Assembly (NCBI RefSeq): GCF_014202995.1
Contig: NZ_JACHIA010000012.1
Coordinates: 103,447-167,446, forward strand
Direction of reading: 5' to 3'
Length of the DNA stretch: 64,000 nucleotides
Source: Longimicrobium terrae
GTDB taxonomy: Bacteria > Gemmatimonadota > Gemmatimonadetes > Longimicrobiales > Longimicrobiaceae
In this document: positions 42,876 through 54,052 of the stretch, piece by piece
How the letters are laid out: each line of letters opens with the position of its first letter
Numbering within the stretch: the first letter of the stretch is position 1
The notes under the pieces: model-generated
Databases searched by the model: none
Told to the model about the DNA's origin: nothing
The model's input: only the letters and a program-made list of their open reading frames with translations
Made by a program: the position numbers and the translations under genes

Positions 42876-43375
42876 AGTCCCCTCCGTTCTTCCTCCTCGA
42901 TCTCTTCATGCTTGCGGCGCAGGAACTCCTCCGTGGAGCTGAGCATGCCACGGAATTTCCCGAACGCATCGCCCCGCTTCCGTGGCTCGGCAGCCTCGGC
43001 CGCGTTCTGCGCCGGCTGCGGTGCTTCGGTTGCCTGAACCGCGGCTTCTCGGCGAATCATCATCACCTCCGTATTCACAGGTTCTCCCACCCGGTCGGCC
43101 TCGCCGTTACCGGATGATGGTCCATCCGCAACGACCGATGCTGGATGGGAGAGCAGCCATCTGCGCTCTTCCTCCTCAATCTCCTCGTGCTTCTCCCGCA
43201 GGAACTCCTCAGTCGGCCCGAGCAGCCCGCGTCCTATGCCCCGCGCGCTCGGCCGCGTGCCGCCTGCTAGCGGTACGCCAGCGCCAGCCGGTGCCGATGC
43301 ACCTTCCTCGGCAACCGAAGCGATGAACCGCCGCACGGCCTCCGGCGACACACCTGCCGATCCTCCATTGATCAT
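42872..43375 (-). CDS. Probable antitoxin partner of the PIN toxin, with duplicated acidic motif
   Basis: 167 residues from ATG 43375 with GGAGG five bases upstream. No known VapB DNA-binding fold is obvious. Its striking feature is two near-identical segments: TEEFLREKHEEIEEEERRWL at 55-74 and TEEFLRRKHEEIEEEERRGL at 148-167, each a strongly acidic amphipathic helix. They are joined by a Pro/Ala-rich and probably disordered linker. In toxin-antitoxin pairs such helices often clamp the toxin, so each antitoxin chain could hold two PIN toxins. Function is inferred from the operon position only. Confidence 0.72.
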   Translation of the reverse strand: MINGGSAGVSPEAVRRFIASVAEEGASAPAGAGVPLAGGTRPSARGIGRGLLGPTEEFLREKHEEIEEEERRWLLSHPASVVADGPSSGNGEADRVGEPVNTEVMMIRREAAVQATEAPQPAQNAAEAAEPRKRGDAFGKFRGMLSSTEEFLRRKHEEIEEEERRGL

Positions 43376-43928
43376 GATCCCCTCCTTCACTCTGGTTCCC
43401 GAACCCTGTCTGTCCAAGTATTCCGTCAGGGCACCGCGCCGGCGCAGTGTAAGGACTGACCAGAAGCTGTCATAGATTCGGCAAACAGGCAAGGGAAATG
43501 ATTCCAAGACTCTCTGGTGCGAGGCGGAATGCGGGGATCCGTGAAACAGGGCTTTCCTAAGCCGCCGCGGGTGCAACAAACGGACGCACCGCACCAGACC
43601 GCCCATCAGCCCAGACCCGTCCCGAGTGTCCGTTTCAGGCGACACCGGCCGAGGCCCCGCGCGCCGTACGAGACCGGCGGAAATCGGCGGAGATTCTGCC
43701 AAAAGGAACTTTCCTTACAGCCCCTCCCCGATCGGGTAGGTGGCGCACACCGGGCGGACTTTGTTACGCTACCGTACAAGAAGCGGCCGGGTCACGATCG
43801 AGCGTGGATGAGCAGTGCTCATGGAACCACTGTTGCGGACAGTGTTGCCAACCGCGTCGCCGCACGCTTCGCGGCGATCCAGCGCGCTGCAGAACGAACA
43901 CGCACCACCCCCAGACAGAGGATCCGCA
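43376..43928. other. Intergenic region upstream of aceB
   Basis: 553 bp between the divergent toxin-antitoxin operon and aceB, so it must carry both promoters. I see no gene with the genome codon bias, none of the window's repeat families and no clean promoter pair. The aceB ribosome-binding site AGAGGATCCGCA lies at its end. Confidence 0.4.
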
Positions 43929-45557
<1,629 letters not shown>

Positions 45558-45599
45558 TCCCGGACGCGGTACCGACACACAGACCAGAGAGAACGACCG

Positions 45600-46886
<1,287 letters not shown>

Positions 46887-46910
46887 TCGCTTCTTTTTTC
46901 GATGGATGAT

Positions 46911-46946
46911 GGACGAGGCCTCCCGCGGGGGGCCTCGTCTGTTTTT
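46911..46946 (+). terminator. Terminator of the aceBA operon
   Basis: GACGAGGCC / GGCCTCGTC stem around TCCCGCGGGG, followed by TGTTTTT, 25 bp past the aceA stop. Confidence 0.8.
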
Positions 46947-46964
46947 GCGTCTCCGAGTGTGGCA

Positions 46965-47203
46965 AACTGCCGTTTCACACGGAGGTCACGGAGGAGGCAC
47001 GGAGGTCACCGAGTAAACAGCAGAAAAGAACATCACACAGAGCCGCAGAGGCACAGAGAGACAGAAGCAGGAGCGAGATGAGAACTTGTCATCCTTCCCT
47101 CCGTTCTTCCTCTGCGGCTCTGTGTCTCTGTGTGAGGCCCTTCTGTTGCCCTTCCTCCGTGCCCTCCGTGCATCCTCCGTGACCTCCGTGTGAAACGGCA
47201 GTT
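46965..47203. repeat. Long inverted-repeat element B
   Basis: AACTGCCGTTTCACACGGAG at 46965-46984 is mirrored by CTCCGTGTGAAACGGCAGTT at 47184-47203. The outer arms go on as GGTCACGGAGGAGGCACGGAGG against the matching CCTCCGTG run. A second nested pair (CAGAGCCGCAGAGGCACAGAG near 47038-47058 and CTCTGCGGCTCTGTGTCTCTG near 47110-47130) surrounds the centre with CAGAAGCAGGAG. Same design as element A. As RNA it would fold into one long hairpin. Confidence 0.8.
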
Positions 47204-47210
47204 CATTGTC

Positions 47211-47239
47211 TGGACAGCGCTTCCGGATTGAGCTACATT
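47211..47239 (+). promoter_or_regulatory. Promoter of the helical-repeat protein gene
   Basis: TGGACA (47211-47216), 17-nt spacer, TACATT (47234-47239). The predicted start near 47246 falls in the middle of the palindrome at 47237-47255. This -35 is the best match to TTGACA near any gene in this part of the window. Confidence 0.5.
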
Positions 47240-47255
47240 GAGAACGGTTCTCAAT
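47237..47255. promoter_or_regulatory. Fur-like palindromic operator, copy 2
   Basis: ATTGAGAACGGTTCTCAAT is a perfect 9-1-9 palindrome and matches the 7-1-7 form of Fur-family boxes. It overlaps the -10 box and the predicted transcription start and ends 12 bp before the ATG, an ideal repressor position. Its core recurs at 16171-16185. Confidence 0.55.
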
Positions 47256-47267
47256 CGCAGGAGTGAG

Positions 47268-48260
47268 ATGATCCAGGTTTCGCAGACGGCCCTCGCGGCC
47301 ACCGGCACTCTTCAGCGCATCAGCGAGACGGAACGCGGCGAACGCGCCCGTCGCGCCGGGGCGGGCGCGCTCGTACTCCGCGTGGTGGAGCAGGCGCTGG
47401 GCGGCACGGCCGACGAGTTCTCCCTGCGCCGCGCGGAAGCCGACGTCACCGGGCTGCAGAAAAGCCCGGAAAAGACGATTCTGCTGCGCATCATCCGCGT
47501 GCTGCGGGACGGCGCGCCGGTGGGCCGCACCGCGCCGGCGCTGGTGAGCTACGCCTGCGAACTGGAGCGCACCCGCCGCCTCCCCGAAGCGGACGCCGCC
47601 GTGTCGCTCGCCTTTGCAATGGACCACGCCAGCGGCGCCACCGCCCTGCACGCGGCCCGTCTGGCCCGCAAGCTGGGCGAGCGCGAGCGTGCGCTGGCGC
47701 TGTACTGCGCCGCGCGCGACCTGGAGGGCGGCGACGGGCAGATCGCCCGCCTGGCCGCCGTGGGCGAAGCGGTCGTTTCCGAGAACGCGGAGGAGAAGCT
47801 GGGGAACGCGATCCGCCTCGCGCTGCGGGCGGGCGACGCGGAATCCGCCGCGGTGGGGCTGGAAGAGCGCGCCAAGCTGCGCCGCGCCCGCGGAAACCGC
47901 CGCGGCGCCGGGCGCGACCTGGCCGTGGCCGCCGCGCGCTACACCGACGCGGTGGACCGCGCCCGCGCCTGCCACGAACTCGCCGGCACCGCGCTGGCCG
48001 CGGGCGACGCCGACGCCGCGCGCGAGGCCCTTCTCATCGCGCTGGACTGCGGCGACGCGCCGCAGCGCGACCACGCTCAGAGCCGCCTGCACACGCTGGC
48101 CCGCGACCTGGGCGACCAGGTGGGAACGCGCCGCTGGCGCTCGTTCACTCCGCCGTCGCTGGTGTCGCTCTCCGCCTACCGGCCCTCACCCGCGCGCACT
48201 ACGCTGGCGCCGCGCCTGCGTGCCTGGCGCGAATCCGCCGCCGCGGTGGCCGCGGACTGA
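47268..48260 (+). CDS. Alanine-rich helical-repeat protein, unknown function
   Basis: 330 residues from ATG 47268, with AGGAG four bases upstream. No signal peptide or membrane segment. Almost all-helical and TPR-like, with repeated pairs such as LVSYACELERTRRLPEADAAVSLAF, ALHAARLARKLGERERALALYCAARDLEGG and LAVAAARYTDAVDRARACHELAGTALAAGDADAAREALLIALDCG. The C-terminal 45 residues are basic and probably extended. I do not recognise the family. Its operator suggests control by metal or redox state, or another repressor. Confidence 0.8.
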   Translation: MIQVSQTALAATGTLQRISETERGERARRAGAGALVLRVVEQALGGTADEFSLRRAEADVTGLQKSPEKTILLRIIRVLRDGAPVGRTAPALVSYACELERTRRLPEADAAVSLAFAMDHASGATALHAARLARKLGERERALALYCAARDLEGGDGQIARLAAVGEAVVSENAEEKLGNAIRLALRAGDAESAAVGLEERAKLRRARGNRRGAGRDLAVAAARYTDAVDRARACHELAGTALAAGDADAAREALLIALDCGDAPQRDHAQSRLHTLARDLGDQVGTRRWRSFTPPSLVSLSAYRPSPARTTLAPRLRAWRESAAAVAAD

Positions 48261-48277
48261 GGCAATCCGTAGAAACG

Positions 48278-48318
48278 AAAAAGGGGCCGCCGGTCATCCG
48301 GCGGCCCCTTTCTTATTT
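48278..48318 (+). terminator. Terminator after the helical-repeat gene
   Basis: AAAAAGGGGCCGCCGG / CCGGCGGCCCCTTTCT stem with loop TCAT, then TATTT, 17 bp past the stop. Confidence 0.8.
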
Positions 48319-48426
48319 CCCGCGACGCGGCGCGGGCGATGTTTCCGCTGGGGATGATTATCCGCCTCGCGTCCGCATCCAGACAGCAGACGCCGTCCCG
48401 CCGTCCGACCCTGCCTTCCCGATGTC

Positions 48427-48846
48427 TCAGCAGGTGGCCGGGTCACAGCCGCCCGTCACCACCACCTGAATGGTCGGCGTGACGCTCGTGCCTTCGGAAG
48501 TCGCCACCAAGCGGAGATGGAACGTCGGCGCGTTGTGCCCTACGCGACGCGTGTAGCTCGTTGCCGTGCCCACGTTGGTCCACCCGAAGCTGCCCGCCAC
48601 CTGGTACTGCCACTGGTACGTGTACACACCGTTGCCGCCGGAGGGATTGGCGTACCACGTGTAATTGCCGTCCGCCACGACCGACGTGGGACCGGTGATG
48701 TACGCGCTCAGCGCCGTCGCCCGCGGCGTGGCTCCCGTGGCCTCCGCCGACGAGGACGGAGTGAGCGGACCATCCGAGCATCCGCCGGCAACCCCCAGCA
48801 CCAGCGCGAACGCCATCGTTCCAGCGATCTTCATTGCTCCACGCAT
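48427..48846 (-). CDS. Small lipoprotein with Ig-like domain
   Basis: 139 residues from ATG 48846 (GAGG eight bases upstream); ATG 48834 is a second choice. Lipoprotein signal MKIAGTMAFALVLGVAGGC. The mature part from about 45 looks like one immunoglobulin-type beta sandwich: AYITGPTSVVADGNYTWYANPSGGNGVYTYQWQYQ, then SYTRRVGHNAPTFHLRLVATSEG and TPTIQVVV. It ends in GGCDPATC with two cysteines, a likely disulfide. Such domains are common on surface lipoproteins. No partner gene is evident. Confidence 0.78.
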   Translation of the reverse strand: MRGAMKIAGTMAFALVLGVAGGCSDGPLTPSSSAEATGATPRATALSAYITGPTSVVADGNYTWYANPSGGNGVYTYQWQYQVAGSFGWTNVGTATSYTRRVGHNAPTFHLRLVATSEGTSVTPTIQVVVTGGCDPATC

Positions 48847-49000
48847 CCTGTAATCCTCACGATTGAAGACAGGCACCTTGGCCGCGAACTGATTCGGCCC
48901 CAGGGTTGGAGCCGGCCCGCAGAACGCATTTCATTTTAAGACTATTATCGAATGATGTAAAGCGGCTCCCGGTATCAGCGCCGGGCGGCGGCGGCACACG

Positions 49001-49040
49001 CGAAGGCCCCGCATCGGGACATGATGCGGGGCCTTTCGTC
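49001..49040. terminator. Terminator between the small lipoprotein gene and the next minus-strand gene
   Basis: CGAAGGCCCCGCAT / ATGCGGGGCCTTTCG stem with a short loop. It lies 61 bp past the stop of the downstream-reading secreted gene (49101). Confidence 0.7.
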
Positions 49041-49100
49041 CCAGACAGCCGAAAAGACGCGAGGCCGAAGCCGCGCCCCTTCTTCCATCGACCGGAATCT

Positions 49101-49556
49101 CTACTGGAGGGCTGCCGGATCGCCCGTGTACAGCGCGGCGCCCGCGAGGCAGGAGGCGGCCGTGCATCCCGCCATGCTCACCCGCACCCGCAGCGTGGTG
49201 TTCTCGGTGGCCACGTACGTCACCAGCGGCGCGTTGTCTTCCGCCACGTCCTGGCCCACCGTGGTGCCATCCGCCTTGAGCACCAGCAGATCCAGATCGC
49301 CGCAGTTCTCGTCGCAGATCCCCACGATCACGTACCCCTTGCCGGCCTGCACCTGCATCTGCACCTCGGTGGAGTTGTCGGCGGCGATGCTGATGAGGGT
49401 GGGCGCGCCCGCGGGAGCGAAGCCCGACGGGGCCAGCGCGGCGGTGACCGTGTCCAGCTTGGCCGTCACCAGGGCGCGGCCGGTGGGGTCCTGCGCGCTC
49501 GCGGGCGCCGCGGCGGCGAGGACGGCGGCCAGGGCCGCGGCAAGAAAGCTCTTCAT
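49101..49556 (-). CDS. Secreted hypothetical protein
   Basis: 151 residues: signal peptide MKSFLAAALAAVLAAAAPASAQ and a beta-rich mature domain. It runs STEVQMQVQAGKGYVIVGICDENCGDLDLLVLKADGTTVGQDVAEDNAPLVTYVATENTTLRVRVSMAGC. The pattern resembles bacterial pre-peptidase C-terminal domains (DLDLLVLKADG..., TLRVRV), which are non-catalytic beta sandwiches. Four cysteines may form two disulfides. The ATG has CCCTCCC immediately upstream and no Shine-Dalgarno sequence, the same context as the transglutaminase-like gene at 30421. Confidence 0.75.
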   Translation of the reverse strand: MKSFLAAALAAVLAAAAPASAQDPTGRALVTAKLDTVTAALAPSGFAPAGAPTLISIAADNSTEVQMQVQAGKGYVIVGICDENCGDLDLLVLKADGTTVGQDVAEDNAPLVTYVATENTTLRVRVSMAGCTAASCLAGAALYTGDPAALQ

Positions 49557-49665
49557 GGGAGGGCTCGCGAAAGGAGGGAGCCCGGCGCGGCCGGGCCGAA
49601 CGGAGATCACGGCTATGGTAGCGGGAGCGCCGCCGCGCTGGCAATGCCGCGGCGGCGACGTCCCC

Positions 49666-50541
49666 CTACTCCGGCAGCGCGCGGAAGGCGTCTTCCAGTT
49701 CCCGCCGCGTCCGCTCGTCCAGCCGCAGCGCCTCCGCGCGGACGCTGCTCTCGATGCTGGCCGTGCGGCTCGCCCCGGGAATGATGACGATGGACGGCGA
49801 AACGCCCAGGATCCACGCCAGAACCAGCTCTTCGGGCGTGGCCCCGTGCTCCCCGCCGATGCGCCGCAGCTCCTCGCTTTCGCGCAGCAGCTTCACCCGC
49901 CGGCCGCCGCCCACGGGGCTGTAGGGCAGAAAGGTGACCGCGTGCTGGTCGCAGTACCGGATCAGCCCCTCCAGCTCCGATGAGCGGTCCCACGGGTTGT
50001 AGCGGTTCTGCACCGAGGTGATGGGAACAATTCCCTCCGCCGTGCGCAACTGCATGAGCGACACGTTGCTGAGCCCAACCGCCCGCACCTTGCCCTCGTC
50101 CCGAAGCCGCGCGATCTCCCCCACGCTGTCCGCAAACGGCACCGCGGGATCGGGACGGTGCAGCTGGTACAGGTCGATGCGGTCCGTGCCCAGCATGCGC
50201 AGCGAGTGCTCGCAGGCGCGGCGCAGCTGCCCGGGGCGGGCATCGGACTCCCACCGGCCGCCGGGGCGCACCAGGCCGCCCTTGGTGGCCACCACCACGT
50301 CGTCGCGGTGCGGAACGGCGGCCAGCGCCTCGGCAACCAGCGCCTCGTTGTGCCCCACGTCGCTCTCGTCCAGGCAGTACACGTCCGCCGTGTCGATGAG
50401 CGTGACGCCCAGTTCCACCGCGCGGCGGACGACCTCCAGCCCCTGCGCGCGCTCCGGCCGTCCGGAAATGGAAAGCGGCATTCCGCCCAGGCCCACGCGC
50501 GCCACGCGCCGCCCGGTGCGTCCCAGAGTAACCTGCTGCAT
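49666..50541 (-). CDS. Aldo/keto reductase
   Basis: 291 residues, a TIM-barrel NADPH-dependent reductase. The tetrad positions are in DTADVYCLDESDVGHNE (Asp and Tyr, about 50-55), VVVATKGGL (Lys) and DLYQLHRPDP (His). The cofactor end reads WILGVSPSIVIIPGASRTASIESSVRA with the nucleotide-binding IPGASR. Length is normal for the group that includes YdbC-like proteins. Substrate unknown. It is divergent from the small membrane protein gene at 50671. Confidence 0.94.
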   Translation of the reverse strand: MQQVTLGRTGRRVARVGLGGMPLSISGRPERAQGLEVVRRAVELGVTLIDTADVYCLDESDVGHNEALVAEALAAVPHRDDVVVATKGGLVRPGGRWESDARPGQLRRACEHSLRMLGTDRIDLYQLHRPDPAVPFADSVGEIARLRDEGKVRAVGLSNVSLMQLRTAEGIVPITSVQNRYNPWDRSSELEGLIRYCDQHAVTFLPYSPVGGGRRVKLLRESEELRRIGGEHGATPEELVLAWILGVSPSIVIIPGASRTASIESSVRAEALRLDERTRRELEDAFRALPE

Positions 50542-50670
50542 CGTCGATCGTCGGATACGGGAGTTGAAACAGTGCGGAACGGGGGATCGCAGGAACGGTT
50601 CCAGCGGCGCGCGCCCTGCAAGGGTGCCCGCCCCGACCGTGCACCCAACCAGACCGGCGACCCCGTACTC

Positions 50671-50952
50671 ATGCCGCAGCGACGCGCTTCAGACCAGGGC
50701 TGGGTAAAGTTCGTGGGGTGGGCGGCCTGCCTGATCCTGGCGGCCTCGCTCACCTACACCTTTGTCCGCGCGCTCACCCGCGGGCCCGCGGGGATCGACC
50801 CGCTGTTCTTCGGGCTGCAGTCGCTGGCCAGCACCCTGTTCCTGGTGTACAGCGTGCGGATGCGCAACCGCATCTTCATTGCCGCCAACGCCGTGGCGGT
50901 GGCCAACGCGCTGGGCACCCTGGCCGTCGCGCTGGGCGCCCGCGGCGGCTGA
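50671..50952 (+). CDS. Small three-helix membrane protein
   Basis: 93 residues with three hydrophobic helices (about 12-31, 45-61 and 65-88). The segment PLFFGLQSLASTLFLVYSVRMRNRIFIAANAVAVANALGTLAVAL has the pattern seen in SemiSWEET and in the N-terminal domain of lipid-A-disaccharide-synthase-like proteins, but the PQ pair of classical PQ-loops is absent. The call is therefore descriptive. No ribosome-binding site is evident before ATG 50671. Confidence 0.65.
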   Translation: MPQRRASDQGWVKFVGWAACLILAASLTYTFVRALTRGPAGIDPLFFGLQSLASTLFLVYSVRMRNRIFIAANAVAVANALGTLAVALGARGG

Positions 50953-51001
50953 AAGATGAGCCGCGCTCAGTGTATTTCGTCACCGGCGCGGACATATTTG
51001 C

Positions 51002-51031
51002 TTGACGAGCGCACCGGATACAGGCTATCGT
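51002..51031 (+). promoter_or_regulatory. Promoter of the fadL-SGNH operon
   Basis: TTGACG (51002-51007), 18-nt spacer, TATCGT (51026-51031). It would give a leader of about 100 nt before the ATG at 51138. The -35 box is close to consensus. Confidence 0.5.
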
Positions 51032-51137
51032 CCCCCGTCGCGCACACCTTCCCGCGTATCAAGCCCAAATAAGCGAACCGCAACCGGCCCGGGCGCGGCC
51101 CGTCGGAACTCGCTGCCACCACCCCCAGGAGACTCGT

Positions 51138-52466
51138 ATGAGACGAAGTCTGGCCATCGCCAGCGCCGCCGTCGCCGCGTGCGTGGCCGTCGGCACCCCC
51201 CTGCACGCGCAGGGCTCCAGCGTAGACCAGCAGAGCGCCTGCATGAGCGGCCGCGTGAGCGCCGGCGTGGCGCTGCCCTGCGACGACGGCTCGGCGGTGT
51301 TCTTCAGCCCGGCCGCCATGGCGATGTCCCCGTCCGCGGTGAACGTGGGCCTGGCGGTGGTGCGCAGCAGCAACACGTTCCGCTACGACCCCGGGATGAT
51401 CCCCGCCAGCGGCGAAACGTCGTTTGACCGCGACCCGGAAATCAAGCTGGTTCCGCAGGCGTACCTCAACTACCGCCTGAACGACCGCACCGCCGTGGGC
51501 ATCGCGGCGCTGGCGCCGTACGGCCTGGGCCTCAAGTGGGACGTGTGCCCGGCCGACGAGCCGCGCTGCGACGGCCCCAACTTCGAAGGCCGCTTCACCG
51601 GCTACGACAACCAGTTCAAGGGCCTGTACATCCAGCCCACCGTGGCCTTCCAGGTGGTGCCCGACCGCTTCCTGGTGGGCGCGGGCGTGGACTACGTGAT
51701 GGGGAGCATCGAGGTGAACCGCCGCCAGTTCGGCCCGGCGGCGCTGGGCCTGGGCAACACCGAGATCGCGGACGTGAACCTGGCCGGCGACGGCACCGGG
51801 TGGACGTACCACGTGGGCGCCATGCTGCGCCTGGAGCCCAAGACCTGGCTGGCCGCCCGCTACCTGGGCCAGGCCAACATCGAGATGGACGGCGACGCCG
51901 ACTTCACGCAGGTGCTGACCAACAATCCGCTGGTGGACGGCGCCATCGGCGCGCAGTTCCCGGCCGACCAGGGCGTGAGCACGCAGATCGACTTCCCGGC
52001 CATGCTGGTGGTGGGCGTCAGCCACCGCCCCACGTCGCGCCTGGGCCTGGCGCTGGACTACCAGCGCACCTACTGGAGCAGCTTCGACGCGTTCCCGGTG
52101 AACTTCGAAACGTCGACGCCCGACACCCTTACGCTGGGCTACAGCGACGCCAACACCCTGCGCTTCGGCGCCGAGTACCAGGCCACCAACGAGCTGATGG
52201 TGCGCGCCGGCTTCCGCTGGAACGAGGCCGCCTCGCCGCGCGCCACGCCGTTCCTGCCCGAGGGCGAGCGCAACTACTGGAGCCTGGGCCTGGGCTACAA
52301 GCTGAGCAACGCCCTGAGCTTTGACGCGTCCGGGCAGTACATCAAGCAGCCGGACCGTGCCGGCGCCGTGATCCCCGAGGGCCCGCGCGCCGGGATCTAC
52401 GAGGCGGACGGCATGGTGTTCAACTTCACGCTTGCGTACCGCTTCGGCGGCATGCGGCAGCCCTGA
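51138..52466 (+). CDS. FadL/OmpP1-family outer-membrane transporter
   Basis: 442 residues: signal peptide ending LHAQ, then a beta-barrel with many alternating aromatic strands. The N-terminal hatch region GSAVFFSPAAMAMSPSAVNVGLAVV and LAPYGLGLKWD belongs to the OmpP1/FadL/TodX family, which imports long-chain fatty acids and other hydrophobic compounds. The last strand ends MVFNFTLAYRFGG as expected of a barrel (the final residues are MRQP). AGGAG precedes the ATG. The following SGNH hydrolase starts 41 bp later, an operon that could release and import fatty acids. Confidence 0.92.
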   Translation: MRRSLAIASAAVAACVAVGTPLHAQGSSVDQQSACMSGRVSAGVALPCDDGSAVFFSPAAMAMSPSAVNVGLAVVRSSNTFRYDPGMIPASGETSFDRDPEIKLVPQAYLNYRLNDRTAVGIAALAPYGLGLKWDVCPADEPRCDGPNFEGRFTGYDNQFKGLYIQPTVAFQVVPDRFLVGAGVDYVMGSIEVNRRQFGPAALGLGNTEIADVNLAGDGTGWTYHVGAMLRLEPKTWLAARYLGQANIEMDGDADFTQVLTNNPLVDGAIGAQFPADQGVSTQIDFPAMLVVGVSHRPTSRLGLALDYQRTYWSSFDAFPVNFETSTPDTLTLGYSDANTLRFGAEYQATNELMVRAGFRWNEAASPRATPFLPEGERNYWSLGLGYKLSNALSFDASGQYIKQPDRAGAVIPEGPRAGIYEADGMVFNFTLAYRFGGMRQP

Positions 52467-52507
52467 CACGCATCCACGACTGAACGGCAATGCTTCAAGG
52501 AGATCGC

Positions 52508-53827
52508 ATGAAGAAGAGATCGCGGACCGCGCTGCGCGCGGCGGCGCTCGCCGGCGCGGTGCTGCTGGGCGCGTGCGTGGGTGACGCGGACGAGCTGCTG
52601 GCCCCGGTGGAGCCGGCGACCGGCGGCGCCCTGTTCCAGCGCTACGTGTCGATGGGCAACTCCATCACCGCCGGCTACCAGTCCGGCGGCGTGAACGACA
52701 CGATTCAGCTCCGGGCCTACCCGGTGCTGCTGGCCAACAAGGCGAACGCGACGTTCACCTCGCCGCTGGTGCGCTTTCCCGGCTGCCCGCGCCCGTTCGC
52801 GGCGCCGCTGGGCGCCACCGGCCGCATTGGCACGGCCGACACGTGCGTGCGCTCCAACGCGCCCGCGGTGATTCAGAACGTGGCGGTTCCGGGCGAGCGC
52901 CTGCTTGACCTGCTGCGCTTTCCGGTGGCCGGCGACGTGCCCCGCCTGCACACGCTGCTGCTGGGCGAGCGCACGCAGGTTCGCCACATGATCGACGCGC
53001 ACCCCACCTTCGTGTCGGTGTGGATCGGCAACAACGACGCGCTGGAAGCCAGCGTGGGCGGCATTCTGGGCCCGCTGTCGGCGGGCGCGGACAGCGCGCT
53101 GACGCCGCTTTCCAAGTTCCAGTCGCAGCTGAACACGCTGGTGGACTCCATCGTCTTCGCCAACCCGCAGGGCGCCATGCTCATCGGCGTGGTGAACGCG
53201 ATCCGCGCGGCGCCGGTGCTGCAGCCGGGCGCGTACTTCTTTTTGGCCGCCAGCCAGACGGGCGGTTCGTACCAGGGCCGCCCGGTGAACGCCAACTGCT
53301 CGCCCATCACGGGCGCGGGAACGCCGAACCCGCTGTCGGCCAACATGGTGTCGTTCCAGATCGTGACGGCCGCCGGGTTCCCGGAAATCAACTGCGATCC
53401 CAACGCGTACCCGGTGGGCGACCCCCGCCGCGGCGCGTACCTGCTGGACACCAGCGAGCAGGCGATCGTCACGGCCCGCGTGAACGCGTTCAACGCGGCC
53501 ATCAAGGCGGCGGCGGATGCGCGCGGCTGGCTGTACGTGGACCCCAACGTGCTGCTGGAAGACTACCGCGGGCGCAAGGCCACCAACGGCCGCTACACGT
53601 TCGTGCGCAAGTGCCAGGACCTGGCGACAGCCACCACGCAGGCGGCGCTGACCGCGGCGGTGGGCCTTTCGTGCCCGGTGACGGGCGCCACGGGCGAGCC
53701 CAACTTCTTTGGCTCGCTGATCTCGTTCGACGGCGTGCACCCGTCCACCTCGGCGCACGTGATCCTCGCCAACAGCTTTGCGGCGGCGATCAACGCCAAG
53801 TACAACATCTCGCTGCCCACGACCTGA
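52508..53827 (+). CDS. SGNH/GDSL-type hydrolase lipoprotein
   Basis: 439 residues. Lipoprotein signal AGAVLLGAC (Cys 23). SGNH blocks: catalytic Ser 52 in VSMGNSITAG (block I), the oxyanion Asn in VWIGNNDALE (block III), and the Asp-His pair in SFDGVHPSTSAH near the end (block V). Such enzymes are esterases or lipases; as a surface lipoprotein beside a FadL porin it may liberate acyl chains for uptake, which is inference. AAGGAGATCGC precedes the ATG. Confidence 0.9.
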   Translation: MKKRSRTALRAAALAGAVLLGACVGDADELLAPVEPATGGALFQRYVSMGNSITAGYQSGGVNDTIQLRAYPVLLANKANATFTSPLVRFPGCPRPFAAPLGATGRIGTADTCVRSNAPAVIQNVAVPGERLLDLLRFPVAGDVPRLHTLLLGERTQVRHMIDAHPTFVSVWIGNNDALEASVGGILGPLSAGADSALTPLSKFQSQLNTLVDSIVFANPQGAMLIGVVNAIRAAPVLQPGAYFFLAASQTGGSYQGRPVNANCSPITGAGTPNPLSANMVSFQIVTAAGFPEINCDPNAYPVGDPRRGAYLLDTSEQAIVTARVNAFNAAIKAAADARGWLYVDPNVLLEDYRGRKATNGRYTFVRKCQDLATATTQAALTAAVGLSCPVTGATGEPNFFGSLISFDGVHPSTSAHVILANSFAAAINAKYNISLPTT

Positions 53828-53857
53828 TCCGGGTCACGGACGGCGGTTGATCGACAG

Positions 53858-53896
53858 GAGCGGCCCTCCCCACCCGGGGAGGGCCGCTCTTCTTTT
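53858..53896 (+). terminator. Terminator of the fadL-SGNH operon
   Basis: GAGCGGCCCTCCCC / GGGGAGGGCCGCTC stem with loop ACCC(G), followed by TTCTTTTCT, 31 bp past the stop. Confidence 0.8.
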
Positions 53897-54052
53897 CTCA
53901 CCGGCCCGCGACGGGTTGATGACGGGTGCCGCCGCGATCAGGAACGTTTCGGCGCCCATCTCGCGAGGATTCTATGGATGGAGGTGGGCGCCGGCCCGCC
54001 ACCGCCGGCCGGATCCACATTCCTGACGAACCCCGCCGGTCGATGACGGAGG

